64,000 nucleotides of DNA from Vescimonas coprocola. GTDB lineage: Bacteria; Bacillota; Clostridia; Oscillospirales; Oscillospiraceae. This document shows positions 18,137 to 25,768 of the stretch, piece by piece. Under the pieces are notes generated by a model. That model was given only the letters and a program-made list of their open reading frames with translations, was not told the DNA's origin and did no database searches. Within the stretch, counting starts at the first letter, position 1; each line of letters begins with the position of its first letter. The translations under genes were made by a program, and so were the position numbers. The DNA is taken from positions 1,082,415-1,146,414 of the forward strand of contig NZ_AP023418.1 of NCBI RefSeq assembly GCF_018408575.1. Direction: 5' to 3'.

Positions 18137-18725
18137 GGCAATTCTCCTTGATGGCGGTGAGTCCGAAGCGGCGGATTGCCATAGCGTTGCAGATGGTGCG
18201 AAACAGCATAGGCGGAACAAGGTCGGCGTCCGACAGATCCGACACGGTAAGATGCTTTGTGCCGAGCGTCAAGTCCTTTGCTGCGCAGTAAAGGGTGTAG
18301 GCTCGTTCGGTGCAGTTATTGAGCTTAATGTTCTCAAAGAACACACAACCGTTAATTATATGGTGCTTGCAGCAGCTCCACAGCTTTTGGTCTGCGGTAA
18401 GCAGATACAGCGCCGAAAGCAATGCGTAATTCTCTCGGTGTACATTCTTTGCGGCAAGCGTAAATCTTGCCCGATGCTTTTCATTTATATATGTCATTGG
18501 TTTTTCCTCGCTTTCTATATATTCATTGAATCTCTTTCGGAAGGGCGGACACCGTATCTGCCGCATGGTTTCCGCAAGTATTTCCGTGGGTGTTGCAGCG
18601 GTTATTGTGATGAGCACCTGTGATTCCGAAAAACGAACACCGACACCTCTCGGCTTGAAGTTCGGGATTGCGGTCATAAACCGTTCGATTCGGCGGTCAT
18701 GTGGATTATCTGAAAATATGGTCAT
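18129..18725 (-). CDS. Hypothetical conserved transfer-region protein
   Basis: ATG 18725 with AAGGAG upstream encodes about 198 residues with no recognised catalytic motif. An internal ATG at 18497 with its own GAGG site starts MTYINEKHRARF, so two proteins may be made, or two ancestral genes may have fused. The C-terminal half (CCKHHIINGCVFFENIKLNN) is a conserved block seen beside ardA in Clostridia elements. The stop overlaps the ArdA-like start by eight bases. Confidence 0.5.
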   Translation of the reverse strand: MTIFSDNPHDRRIERFMTAIPNFKPRGVGVRFSESQVLITITAATPTEILAETMRQIRCPPFRKRFNEYIESEEKPMTYINEKHRARFTLAAKNVHRENYALLSALYLLTADQKLWSCCKHHIINGCVFFENIKLNNCTERAYTLYCAAKDLTLGTKHLTVSDLSDADLVPPMLFRTICNAMAIRRFGLTAIKENCHD

Positions 18726-18795
18726 TGTTTTTCTCCTTGCTGTGAAATAAAAAAAACCCTCCGGTTTTTGTGTAACCGAAGGGCGATTGATAGTA

Positions 18796-19440
18796 TTACA
18801 TATTCTGTTGTGAAGCTGCCGACTGCTCAAAGGTCGGCGGCTCGGCTTCAAGAGAGGGGTATCCGTCCGTGAGCTTTTCTTGGAGCTTATCCAGCTGCCG
18901 TTCCTGCTCATAGGTCAGTGTTTCGCAGTTGACTTTGGCAAAGTCCACACAGCGACAAAGGTCTGCCGATTCATTCTCACTGAACAGGCGGTGTTTGTTG
19001 ACGAGACCGGAGCGCACGGCGAAGGCTTCCTTGACATATTCATAGTTCGGCGAGTAATCTCCCCAGAACACCGAGTCGCCGTCTGCATTCTGTTTCCATG
19101 TGCAGAACATAAAACCGTTCTTTTCGCTGTAGGTCGCCGCCAATACGGTATCTCCGAAGGCGGCAAGTTGTCTGTAATCGGAGACATCGGCAGCTTTCAT
19201 CTGCGGCGCGTGTTCGTAGAGTCCGACATATTCTCGCACCGTAGAGATCTCATCCTGAATATCTGCAATTTTACTGCGGTATTCATCCGAGAGGTTTTGG
19301 TCGGCGTTGCTTAGAAATTGACCGTTGTATTTTATCCGGCAGAGGGGGATGCCGTCCGAGGACACTTCCATCCATTCGTTGCCGTCCATCTTGGTGTCGT
19401 ACCGAACTTTGAGGCGTTTGGCTAATTCTTTCTGCAGTAT
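18796..19440 (-). CDS. Hypothetical protein with possible ATA start
   Basis: An acidic protein of about 214 residues with no known domain. It includes GIPLCRIKYNGQFLSNAD and a helical C-terminus. The only good ribosome site on the minus strand (AAAAAGGAG) lies before ATA at 19440, followed by CTG. A hairpin at 19471-19503 would fall inside the coding region if the distant ATG at 19512 were used, so that ATG is unlikely. Gene is probably a member of the same transfer operon. Confidence 0.5.
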   Translation of the reverse strand: MLQKELAKRLKVRYDTKMDGNEWMEVSSDGIPLCRIKYNGQFLSNADQNLSDEYRSKIADIQDEISTVREYVGLYEHAPQMKAADVSDYRQLAAFGDTVLAATYSEKNGFMFCTWKQNADGDSVFWGDYSPNYEYVKEAFAVRSGLVNKHRLFSENESADLCRCVDFAKVNCETLTYEQERQLDKLQEKLTDGYPSLEAEPPTFEQSAASQQNM

Positions 19441-19470
19441 ATTTGATTTCTCCTTTTTAGGGTAATAAAA

Positions 19471-19503
19471 AAGGCAGATAGATTTTTGCTTTCTATCTGC
19501 CTT
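19471..19503 (-). terminator. 11-bp stem-loop upstream of the last left-element gene
   Basis: AAGGCAGATAG (19471-19481) pairs with CTATCTGCCTT (19493-19503) and is followed by T-rich sequence on the minus strand. It may end transcription arriving from the right. Confidence 0.5.
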
Positions 19504-19607
19504 GCGTATCATTATTCGGTTGTGTGAGAGTTCAAGACATCCAACAAAGGGAAAACATCATTTTTATATCTGTCAAAACGGTTCGCTGAAATTTTGCCGT
19601 ATAAACG

Positions 19608-19638
19608 GTGAAAACCCCGATAAAATCGGGGTTTTCAC
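19608..19638. terminator. Perfect stem-loop next to attL
   Basis: Arms 19608-19621 and 19625-19638 pair perfectly (core AACCCCGAT). A second hairpin, GGGCTACA..TGTAGCCC, follows at about 19640-19660 with a T run. They insulate the left element from the ICE boundary. Confidence 0.7.
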
Positions 19639-19666
19639 GGGCTACATCTATTTTGTAGCCCTTTTG

Positions 19667-19718
19667 TGGCAGCGGGAGAAGGATTCGAACCCTCACATAC
19701 GGAGTCAGAGTCTGCTGT
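19667..19718. repeat. attL of the ICE: duplicated 3' part of tRNA-Gln
   Basis: 46 bases (19667-19712) are identical to 47182-47227, followed by one mismatch and five further matches. The segment is the 3' end of tRNA-Gln including CCA, T arm and anticodon loop. It marks the left end of a 27.6-kb integrative element; the intact tRNA lies at the other end. The stop codon of the integrase lies inside this repeat. Confidence 0.92.
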
Positions 19719-20709
19719 AAAAATCATCCATAGATTCTTTGGCTCGGTCAATAACATCCGGAGTCATAGATGTATATATTTTACTGGTCACAGAAATATC
19801 CGAATGTCCCATGAGGTACTTTGCAACATTGATTGGTACACCGGCTCGTTGTAAATCTGTACAGTATGTATGCCGCAAACAGTATGCAACCAGATCCTCC
19901 GCTACCACACTTTGTACGATCTTATTACGATAAACCTTCGCTCCCATTTGAATATCCAGCGCCCGCTTGAAATTGTTCCAATAATCATTCGCACTGCTGG
20001 ACGAGTGCATTCGCCCGGTGAGTGGTTGGCAGAAGATAAGTTCGTCTGCATTCTTTTTTCTGTGCCAAAGGCGTTCATACAGATAATCAGAAATTGGAAG
20101 CACTCGCACCCCCGCAGAAGTCTTTGGGTCTTTGATTTTAACCTTTGTCCCGCTCTCTACGGCACGGCTGATTGTAATCGTCCGTTCCTTAAAATTGATA
20201 TCCCCCCATCGTAATGCTATTGCTTCACCGGGCCTTATTCCCGTTTGCAAAAGTGTCAGCACATAAAGCCCGGCATAGTGTTCCTCTGCTAACCGCAGAA
20301 TTTCTTTTCTTTCTAAATCTGTGATGCTACGGTGTGTCCCTTCCGGGGCCTTCGGCAACACGATATTTTCAGATGGGTCATTCAATATCAATTTACACGA
20401 CTTTGCTCGTCGAAACATTGCCTGCATCACAATCTTTACCTTTTGGGCTGTGGATTTGCTGCTATTGGAGCTGTTTAATATTTCCTGAAGCTGTATCTCC
20501 GTTACTTCTCGCATTGGCACATCGCCAATCTTCGGTAAGATATAGTGTTTCAGCTTCTGCCTGTACATTGTCGCCGACTTTTCGGTAATATCACGGTTCG
20601 CAACGTAAGTGCCATACCATCGCTCAGCCCACTCCGAAACGCTTATATCGGGTGACTGGCAGCATTGAACAAGTTCCTCAAGAAGCACTTTGATATCCAA
20701 AAAATCCAT
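19705..20709 (-). CDS. int: ICE tyrosine integrase
   Basis: A 334-residue integrase with core-binding domain (about 20-115) and catalytic domain containing Arg159 (TGIRPGE), Arg279 (CLRHTY), His302 (GHSD) and Tyr312 (SKIYTS). It should catalyse integration at, and with an excisionase excision from, the tRNA-Gln 3' end. The final codons (SRL and stop) are encoded by attL itself, so the recombination core protects its own reading frame. A TATAAT box lies at 20745-20750 on the minus strand. No obvious excisionase gene is nearby. Confidence 0.93.
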   Translation of the reverse strand: MDFLDIKVLLEELVQCCQSPDISVSEWAERWYGTYVANRDITEKSATMYRQKLKHYILPKIGDVPMREVTEIQLQEILNSSNSSKSTAQKVKIVMQAMFRRAKSCKLILNDPSENIVLPKAPEGTHRSITDLERKEILRLAEEHYAGLYVLTLLQTGIRPGEAIALRWGDINFKERTITISRAVESGTKVKIKDPKTSAGVRVLPISDYLYERLWHRKKNADELIFCQPLTGRMHSSSSANDYWNNFKRALDIQMGAKVYRNKIVQSVVAEDLVAYCLRHTYCTDLQRAGVPINVAKYLMGHSDISVTSKIYTSMTPDVIDRAKESMDDFYSRL

Positions 20710-20800
20710 GTTATCTTTTTTCTCCTTCGTAGTAGTCCATCCAAATTATACCATATCCGGCACTCTGCTGCATGAGGCGAGGTGCCGGTTGACCTCCGAA

Positions 20801-20826
20801 CCGGCAGGGGTGCGCACCCCTGCCGG
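20801..20826. promoter_or_regulatory. Perfect 26-bp palindrome between int and parA
   Basis: CCGGCAGGGGTGC followed directly by its reverse complement, no loop, 48 bases upstream of parA and between the divergent int and parA genes. It could be an operator for a dimeric regulator, possibly ParA/ParB autoregulation, or a terminator for incoming transcription. Confidence 0.55.
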
Positions 20827-20873
20827 ACAACTATTTCGGAGCAAAAAATGAAAACAAATAGGAGGCAAAAAAC

Positions 20874-21656
20874 ATGAAGATCATCGCCATCTGCAATCAG
20901 AAGGGCGGCGTCGGAAAGACGACCACCACCATCAATCTGGGCGCAGCCCTGTCCAAGCTGGGCAAGCGTGTGCTGCTCATCGATCTTGACCCTCAGCGCA
21001 ACCTCAGCGACACGCTGGGATATGTCCCCGACAATACGCCCAGCACCGTCAACGAGCTGATCTACTTCACCGCCTACAATATGCCTGTGGTAGTGTCCGG
21101 ATTTATCCGCCACCACGATGGAGAGGATCTGGACTACATCCCGGCCACCCCTGCTCTGTCCAGCGCTCCTACCCTGCTGGCCACCGTGGCCGATGGCGCA
21201 CGAGTCCTGGCACGGGCCATCGCAGCGCTGACCATGTCGGACGGAGCAGCCTCCTACGACTACTGCCTGCTGGACTGTAAGCCGTCACTGGATCTGCTGA
21301 CCATCAACGCTCTGGCAGCGGCAGACGGGCTGCTAGCTCCGGTAGAGCCGGAGGAGTACGCCGTGGCCGGTATCTCTGACCTGCTGGGTACGGTGCGGCA
21401 GGTGCAGCGCAGCTATAACCCGGCGCTGGAGGTGCTGGGTGTGCTGCTCACCCGCTGCGATCGTCGCCGCAGCAGCGTCCAGCAGGTGCGGGATGACCTC
21501 ATCGCCGCTCTGGGCGACAAGGTATTTGACGCCATGATCCCCTATCTGACCGAGGCCAGCAATGCACCCCGTGAGCGACGCAGCTGCGTCAGCAAGCCGG
21601 GCAGTGAGATCGGACGGGCCTACATGGCCGTGGCAAAGGAGGTGCTGGTAAGATGA
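20874..21656 (+). CDS. parA: ParA-family partition ATPase
   Basis: A 260-residue ParA/Soj ATPase. The deviant Walker A KGGVGKTTT is at residues about 10-18, and LLIDLDPQRNLSD follows. It binds nonspecific DNA with ATP and would help retain the excised ICE as cells divide. Ribosome site AGGAGG precedes ATG by eight bases. The stop overlaps the next start by four bases, first gene of a five-gene partition operon. Confidence 0.93.
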   Translation: MKIIAICNQKGGVGKTTTTINLGAALSKLGKRVLLIDLDPQRNLSDTLGYVPDNTPSTVNELIYFTAYNMPVVVSGFIRHHDGEDLDYIPATPALSSAPTLLATVADGARVLARAIAALTMSDGAASYDYCLLDCKPSLDLLTINALAAADGLLAPVEPEEYAVAGISDLLGTVRQVQRSYNPALEVLGVLLTRCDRRRSSVQQVRDDLIAALGDKVFDAMIPYLTEASNAPRERRSCVSKPGSEIGRAYMAVAKEVLVR

Positions 21657-21976
21657 GTGGTGGGAACACGATTCGTCGGCGCACTCTTTCCAAGGAGCTA
21701 CGCTTATCTCAGGGGTATGTCAAAACAAAGGAAGAGTATGAAAGCCAAAATGTAAAGTATATGGGTTCAGTTGGCGCTGCTGCAAAGCAGGGCTATTTCA
21801 CCATTGCAGCCTGTGAGCGGAAAGGTGTTCCGGTGTCGCAGGATGAGCTTCAGAACATCCGGTACTTTGCCATGCTGGCTGATTGCTATGTAGATCAGTG
21901 CATTACGGACGAGACCGGCAGCAAACGCAGGCCGTGCATACCGGTATTTTATCGAGAGCAGGAGGAAAGCAAATGA
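21653..21976 (+). CDS. Hypothetical protein between parA and parB
   Basis: A 107-residue basic protein with no recognised motif; ATGA overlaps at both ends (with parA and parB) show tight coupling. It contains YMGSVGAAAKQGYFTIAACE, which could be a small helical DNA- or ParA-binding protein. Function unknown. Confidence 0.75.
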   Translation: MSGGNTIRRRTLSKELRLSQGYVKTKEEYESQNVKYMGSVGAAAKQGYFTIAACERKGVPVSQDELQNIRYFAMLADCYVDQCITDETGSKRRPCIPVFYREQEESK

Positions 21977-22959
21977 CCTTGCAGGAACGCCTTGCCATGA
22001 CGCAAGGGCAGGACAACGGCATGGATATCATTCTGGGCGGCATCCCTGCTGCTGCCCAGCAGGAGCAGGTGCAGCAGCTTCCGGCAACGGCGCTGCGGCC
22101 CAAGAGCAACCACACCTTCAAGGTGCGGACGGGCAGCCCCCACTACACGGCACTGGTGGACAGCATCCGCAGCAGCGGCATTCGGACGCCGCTGCTGGTG
22201 CGGCGTGACCCGGTGCAGCCGGGGGCCTATGAGATCATCGCCGGACATACAAGGTGGACGGCGGCGCAGGAGCTGGAGCTGGCCACGGTGCCTTGCATCG
22301 TGGCGCAGCTCTCCGATGCAGACGCCGACATCATGATGGCGGAGACCAACATCCAGCGCCCGGACTGGCTGCCCTCCGAACGGGCCAAGACATACAAAGT
22401 GTGGCTGGAAGCAGTTCAAACCGAAACGGGGATAACACAGGGTCAACGGACGGATACAACTTCGGGCACTGAGTGCCCGAAGTTGGGAAGAAACCGAGAT
22501 GTTGCCGCTCAGCGTTTCGGAATCGGCCCCAAAACGCTGGATATGTATATCAAGCTCAATGACCTGATCCCGGAGCTGCTGGATATGGTAGATGCCAATG
22601 CGGTGGACAGCAAGACCGACATCCAAGTAAAGGCCGGGTATCAGCTGGCATTCCTCTCACCTAACAGCCAGCAGGTCGTGGTGGCTGTGTTGGCTGACAA
22701 CCCTAAAATCCTGCTGAAAGAAGCACAGGCCAAGGCGCTGCGGCAGGCAGAGACAGACGGCAGGTTGACGGCGCTGGATGCAGAGGAGGCACTGGGCCTG
22801 TCCGGTGAGCAGCTGCCCCACCGGACGAAGCGTATCAGTATCTCCATCTCGGAGGAGCTGCTGCCGGAAGGCGCAAAGCAGCTGACCAAAGACCCGGCGT
22901 TTCAGGACGCCCTGACGGCGTGGATCAGACAGTACATAGAGAAGGAGGTGAAGGCATGA
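21973..22959 (+). CDS. parB: ParB/Spo0J-family partition protein with in-frame palindrome
   Basis: A 328-residue ParB-like protein: a ParB N-terminal nuclease-like fold (GAYEIIAGHTRWTAA, then ETNIQR), then the HTH region (AAQRFGIGPKTLDMYIKL). Between them the sequence GTECPKLG is encoded by a 27-bp perfect palindrome (22458-22484), an in-frame insertion of the repeat family seen elsewhere in this ICE. ATG at 21973 overlaps the upstream stop; a 30-codon upstream extension lacks a ribosome site. Confidence 0.88.
   Translation: MTLQERLAMTQGQDNGMDIILGGIPAAAQQEQVQQLPATALRPKSNHTFKVRTGSPHYTALVDSIRSSGIRTPLLVRRDPVQPGAYEIIAGHTRWTAAQELELATVPCIVAQLSDADADIMMAETNIQRPDWLPSERAKTYKVWLEAVQTETGITQGQRTDTTSGTECPKLGRNRDVAAQRFGIGPKTLDMYIKLNDLIPELLDMVDANAVDSKTDIQVKAGYQLAFLSPNSQQVVVAVLADNPKILLKEAQAKALRQAETDGRLTALDAEEALGLSGEQLPHRTKRISISISEELLPEGAKQLTKDPAFQDALTAWIRQYIEKEVKA
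22458..22484. repeat. Palindromic repeat copy 1 (inside parB)
   Basis: AACTTCGGGCACT-G-AGTGCCCGAAGTT, perfect 13-bp arms around one base, in frame in the parB coding region. Related copies are at 24053-24083, 33730-33758 and 38563-38589. Confidence 0.88.
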
Positions 22960-23123
22960 AACGAAAGCGCATCCATGTCCCGGCGACGCCCTGCGGGAAT
23001 TGCCGCCGAGACCCCATGTATTGCAGCTCCGGCTGCATGGCGTGGAAGGCATGGTTCCGGGGCGTCTGGCCTCTGGTAACAGGCCGACCGGCTGACGGCA
23101 AGGCACCGACTGCCGGGCAGTGA
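22956..23123 (+). CDS. Small Cys-rich protein
   Basis: A 55-residue basic protein, coupled to parB by ATGA. A Cys cluster C-G-N-C with CSSGC five residues later suggests a zinc or metal knuckle, followed by MAWKAWFRG. Such small ORFs are common at this place in Clostridia elements. Function unknown. Confidence 0.65.
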   Translation: MKRKRIHVPATPCGNCRRDPMYCSSGCMAWKAWFRGVWPLVTGRPADGKAPTAGQ

Positions 23124-23177
23124 CGATTTTCTTTATGAATAGAATTTGACCGGTGATTTTGCTGTCACGAAAAACTC

Positions 23178-23206
23178 TTGACATATTTTTATGTCCTGCG
23201 TATAAT
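23178..23206 (+). promoter_or_regulatory. Perfect consensus promoter of the toxI RNA
   Basis: TTGACA (23178-23183), 17 bases, TATAAT (23201-23206). Transcription should begin near 23213 and read the tandem repeats, then toxN past a terminator. Confidence 0.9.
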
Positions 23207-23212
23207 ACTACC

Positions 23213-23374
23213 GAAGGGTAGCAATACCCAAGAAGCGGTGTACCCTACCATGAGTGGGAGCTAAAAAAGCGGTGTACCCTACCGTAAGTGGGAGCTAAAA
23301 AAGCGGTGTACCCTACCACGAGTGGGAACTGAAAAGTTGAGGGCTGGACTGTATAGTGTCCAGCCCTCTTTTTT
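23213..23374 (+). ncRNA. toxI: toxI: antitoxin RNA of three tandem 34-nt repeats
   Basis: Three 34-base units begin at 23233, 23267 and 23301 (each starts AAGCGGTGTACCCTACC and ends with an A-rich tract), preceded by a strong promoter and followed by a terminator (23339-23374) just upstream of a ToxN/AbiQ-family gene. This is the standard type III toxin-antitoxin layout: repeats are cut into pseudoknots that inhibit the toxin, and the terminator sets the RNA:toxin ratio. The repeat length (34 nt) is close to the 35-36 nt of known toxI and antiQ. Identified from architecture and family. Confidence 0.88.
23339..23374 (+). terminator. Terminator between toxI and toxN
   Basis: GAGGGCTGGAC (23339-23349) pairs with GTCCAGCCCTC (23358-23368), followed by six T. 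Leaky reading allows limited toxN expression, as in known type III systems. Confidence 0.9.
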
Positions 23375-23385
23375 GAGAGGTTTAT

Positions 23386-24006
23386 ATGAAATTTTCTTTC
23401 TACCGTGCCGATGCCTTATACTGCGATTATTTGCGTAAAAGTGACCCGTGCGTTCCATACACTATGGATCAAAAAGAGGCTCGTCCGTTTATTGGAATCG
23501 TCCTTACTCTGAATGACTATGACTATTACGCTCCTCTTACTTCTCCGAAGCCCAAACATCTGCACATGAAAAATCAGGTTGATTTTTTGAAGATCAATGG
23601 CGGTGTCTGGGGTGCTATCAATTTTAATAACATGATCCCGATCCATTCAGATCAGCTTGAACACATTGATATACGAATCCTGCCAACAGACGATAAGGCT
23701 ACCGTTGATTACAAAAATCTTCTGGCCAATCAATTATCTTGGTGTAACACGTCAGCGAACGCAGCTTCGATTATCCAAAAAGCAGAAAAACTCTATCGCA
23801 TCATCACCAGCAAGACCGCACGCCCACAGTTGGCAAAACGGTGTTGTGATTTTAGAGTACTTGAAGTGGCAATGGATCATTACATCGACTGCCAACATAT
23901 GCAGGACGATCCCGGACTGAGGAGCGCCATGGCCAAGCTGAACCCTGTAACGCACACACAGGAGCAGCCTGTCGCCCATGATAAGGAGCAGGATTGGACA
24001 CACTGA
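23386..24006 (+). CDS. toxN: Type III toxin ToxN/AbiQ family endoribonuclease, with borrowed tail
   Basis: A 206-residue protein. The first ~165 residues fit ToxN/AbiQ: MKFSFYRADALYCDYLRK, RPFIGIVLTLNDYDYYAPL, TSPKPKH and GGVWGAINFNNMIPI. The enzyme cuts RNA, also processes its own antitoxin repeats, and can cause abortive infection against phages. The last ~35 residues (DDPGLRSAMAKLNPV...DWTH) are not ToxN-like but match the C-terminus of the large ArdC/TOPRIM protein at 42290-44614, so the gene acquired a different 3' end. RBS GAGAGG precedes ATG. Confidence 0.9.
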   Translation: MKFSFYRADALYCDYLRKSDPCVPYTMDQKEARPFIGIVLTLNDYDYYAPLTSPKPKHLHMKNQVDFLKINGGVWGAINFNNMIPIHSDQLEHIDIRILPTDDKATVDYKNLLANQLSWCNTSANAASIIQKAEKLYRIITSKTARPQLAKRCCDFRVLEVAMDHYIDCQHMQDDPGLRSAMAKLNPVTHTQEQPVAHDKEQDWTH

Positions 24007-24016
24007 TTACCGCTCA

Positions 24017-24047
24017 GAGCAAACGGGAACTCAGTTCCCGTTTGCTC
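24017..24047. repeat. Palindromic repeat copy 2
   Basis: Fifteen-base arms GAGCAAACGGGAACT / AGTTCCCGTTTGCTC around one base, in the gap after toxN. Its core CGGGAACT..AGTTCCCG is shared with the copy at 38563. Confidence 0.8.
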
Positions 24048-24052
24048 AGTAA

Positions 24053-24083
24053 TTAACTTCGGGCACTCGGTGCCCGAAGTTAA
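24053..24083. repeat. Palindromic repeat copy 3
   Basis: Fourteen-base arms TTAACTTCGGGCAC and reverse complement around TCG, six bases after copy 2. Same family as copy 1. Confidence 0.85.
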
Positions 24084-24119
24084 GACGACGCACCTGTCCC
24101 AACAAGTAAACAAACCAAA

Positions 24120-24150
24120 CAGCAGCGGCAGCCTTTCGGCTGCCGCTGCT
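24120..24150 (+). terminator. Terminator after toxN, duplicated elsewhere
   Basis: CAGCAGCGGCAGCC...GGCTGCCGCTGCT stem before the second parB. Near-identical sequence follows the gene ending at 44614, so gene end plus terminator form a shared 3' cassette. Confidence 0.8.
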
Positions 24151-24172
24151 CCCGTTAAAGGAGGAACCCGTT

Positions 24173-25360
24173 ATGCTGAAAGACCGCAAAGGCCCCTATC
24201 CATATCCCAAGCGGGATGTGAGCAAGATCCCCATGTTTAACTATGCCGAGATGGATCGGCAGCGTCAGGAGCGGGCGGAGCAGGCCGCCAAAAAGTGGAC
24301 ATATACCCCGCTGCTCGGCCAGCTGCCGAAGGAGGAGCCGCACAAGGACGACGCCGTGGAGCTGCCATTGAAGGAGCTGTCCGCCAGCCCCAAGAACGCC
24401 TTCCGCCAACTGGACGAGGAAACCTACTCCGAGCTGAAAGCATCGTTGCAAGCCAGCGGCCTAGTGTACCCCGTCATCGTCCGGCCCAGGGACAGCATCC
24501 AGAGCTACCCCATCAACGGCGAATATGAGATCCTCGCCGGACACAACCGTGTCCGGGCCGCCAGAGACCTGGGCTGGGAAACCATCAAGGCCAGCATCGT
24601 CCGGGTGGACGATGTGCAGGCGGTGCGTATCATCAACGACAGCAATCTCCAGCGCACCGGCGTTACCGAGTTGGAAAAGGCATGGGCCTACCGCCAGCTG
24701 TTTGATGCCATGCAGCGGCAGGGCCAGCGCACCGACCTGATGGCGATGCTGGAGGGGCAAAACACCATGGAGGGTGATGACGGACTTGGTGCAATGGTTG
24801 CACAAAGTTCCAACGGGAGCAAGCGTACTTCTGATACCATCGGAGAGGTGTGCGGGCTTCCGGACACCGTGTCCGAAAGTTCTAAAAGGGAAACGGTAGA
24901 TACCATTGGCGAGATGTACGGACAGTCCGGCAGGACTGTCCGTCGAAAAATCCGACTCACCTATCTCATTGACGAGCTGTACCGGCTCTATGAGCGGAAG
25001 GATATCTCGCAGGGCGCAGCGGTTGACCTCTCCTATCTGGATACCGACACCCAGCGGCTGCTGCTCCAGCTGCGGCGCACCTACCGTTTCCCGCTGGCAG
25101 ACGGCAGCTGCCATGCCCTGCGGGTAGACTACAACGAGTGGAACCGCAGCGGCAGCGAGGCGGAATACGCACCGCAGCGGCTTCTGCGGATCATGCAGGC
25201 CCCGGCAGCAGAGACGGAGGCCGCTGCACCGGTACCGATGAAGCCTCGGAAGTATACCGTGCCGGAGACGCTGTTCCCAATCACCGTGAAGAAGCGTGAC
25301 CGGGAAGCCTATGTGGAGAAGGCTCTGCGCTATGTGCTGGAGCATGACATCGAGCTGTAA
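24173..25360 (+). CDS. Second ParB/RepB-family partition protein
   Basis: A 395-residue ParB-like protein: ParB N-terminal domain (EYEILAGHNRVRAARDLGW, NLQRTGVTELEKAWAY), HTH (SGRTVRRKIRL), C-terminal region with RLLLQLRRTYRFPL. RBS AAAGGAGG eleven bases upstream. An unusually long, low-similarity linker with palindromic stretches (24918-24943, arms ACGGACAGTCC) lies around residues 195-265. It may bind a different centromere site than the first ParB, or regulate transfer genes. Confidence 0.88.
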   Translation: MLKDRKGPYPYPKRDVSKIPMFNYAEMDRQRQERAEQAAKKWTYTPLLGQLPKEEPHKDDAVELPLKELSASPKNAFRQLDEETYSELKASLQASGLVYPVIVRPRDSIQSYPINGEYEILAGHNRVRAARDLGWETIKASIVRVDDVQAVRIINDSNLQRTGVTELEKAWAYRQLFDAMQRQGQRTDLMAMLEGQNTMEGDDGLGAMVAQSSNGSKRTSDTIGEVCGLPDTVSESSKRETVDTIGEMYGQSGRTVRRKIRLTYLIDELYRLYERKDISQGAAVDLSYLDTDTQRLLLQLRRTYRFPLADGSCHALRVDYNEWNRSGSEAEYAPQRLLRIMQAPAAETEAAAPVPMKPRKYTVPETLFPITVKKRDREAYVEKALRYVLEHDIEL

Positions 25361-25768
25361 GACGGAGGTGGCGGGGAAAGACAGTTTCCCTGCCGCCAGC
25401 GGGCCTGCGGAATGTCTCCGCAGACCCCAAAAAAGCCACCGAAACTGCAAAAACCGCAGTTTTTGCAGTTCAACTGAAAAACCCAGATTTCATGCGGGTT
25501 TCCAGTGGTGTGCTTTTTTGCTTTACAAGATATAGCAGTCATGCACACCCTACGGGCGTTCACGCCAGCTATATCCGAGACAGTCGCCCTCACAGGTATG
25601 TTCGGGTTGCAATGGGACTGCGGCCCCCTTGACCCCCGTGGAGAGGCTTGCCGGTGGCAAGCGCACCCGTCAGCGCTGCTGCCGGGTGTAGGTGTTCGCC
25701 GTGCGGCGAACATGATTCGGCAGTGTGCCGCTGCGGCACACTGCCCACCTTTTGAAAGGAGGAAAAGC
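25361..25768. other. Gene-free region with candidate oriT hairpins
   Basis: About 400 bases upstream of the relaxase. It holds a hairpin at 25443-25470 (AACTGCAAAAA arms), then two adjacent stems right before the relaxase ribosome site: GTTCGCC..GGCGAAC (25693-25710) and a 13-bp perfect stem at 25719-25745 (GGCAGTGTGCCGC). Relaxases of the MobV family act on an oriT usually just upstream of their gene, with inverted repeats beside a nick site, so this is the likely oriT. The nick motif is not pinpointed. Confidence 0.5.

Noticed and set aside
23233-23334. Three 34-base repeats as a CRISPR array
   Set aside because: The units are contiguous with no spacers and stand between a promoter and terminator in front of a ToxN gene; they are type III antitoxin repeats.
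24918-24943. Palindrome inside the second parB as another copy of the palindrome family
   Set aside because: The arms (ACGGACAGTCC) do not share the TTCGGG core, and part of the sequence encodes the normal ParB helix-turn-helix; mentioned only with that gene.
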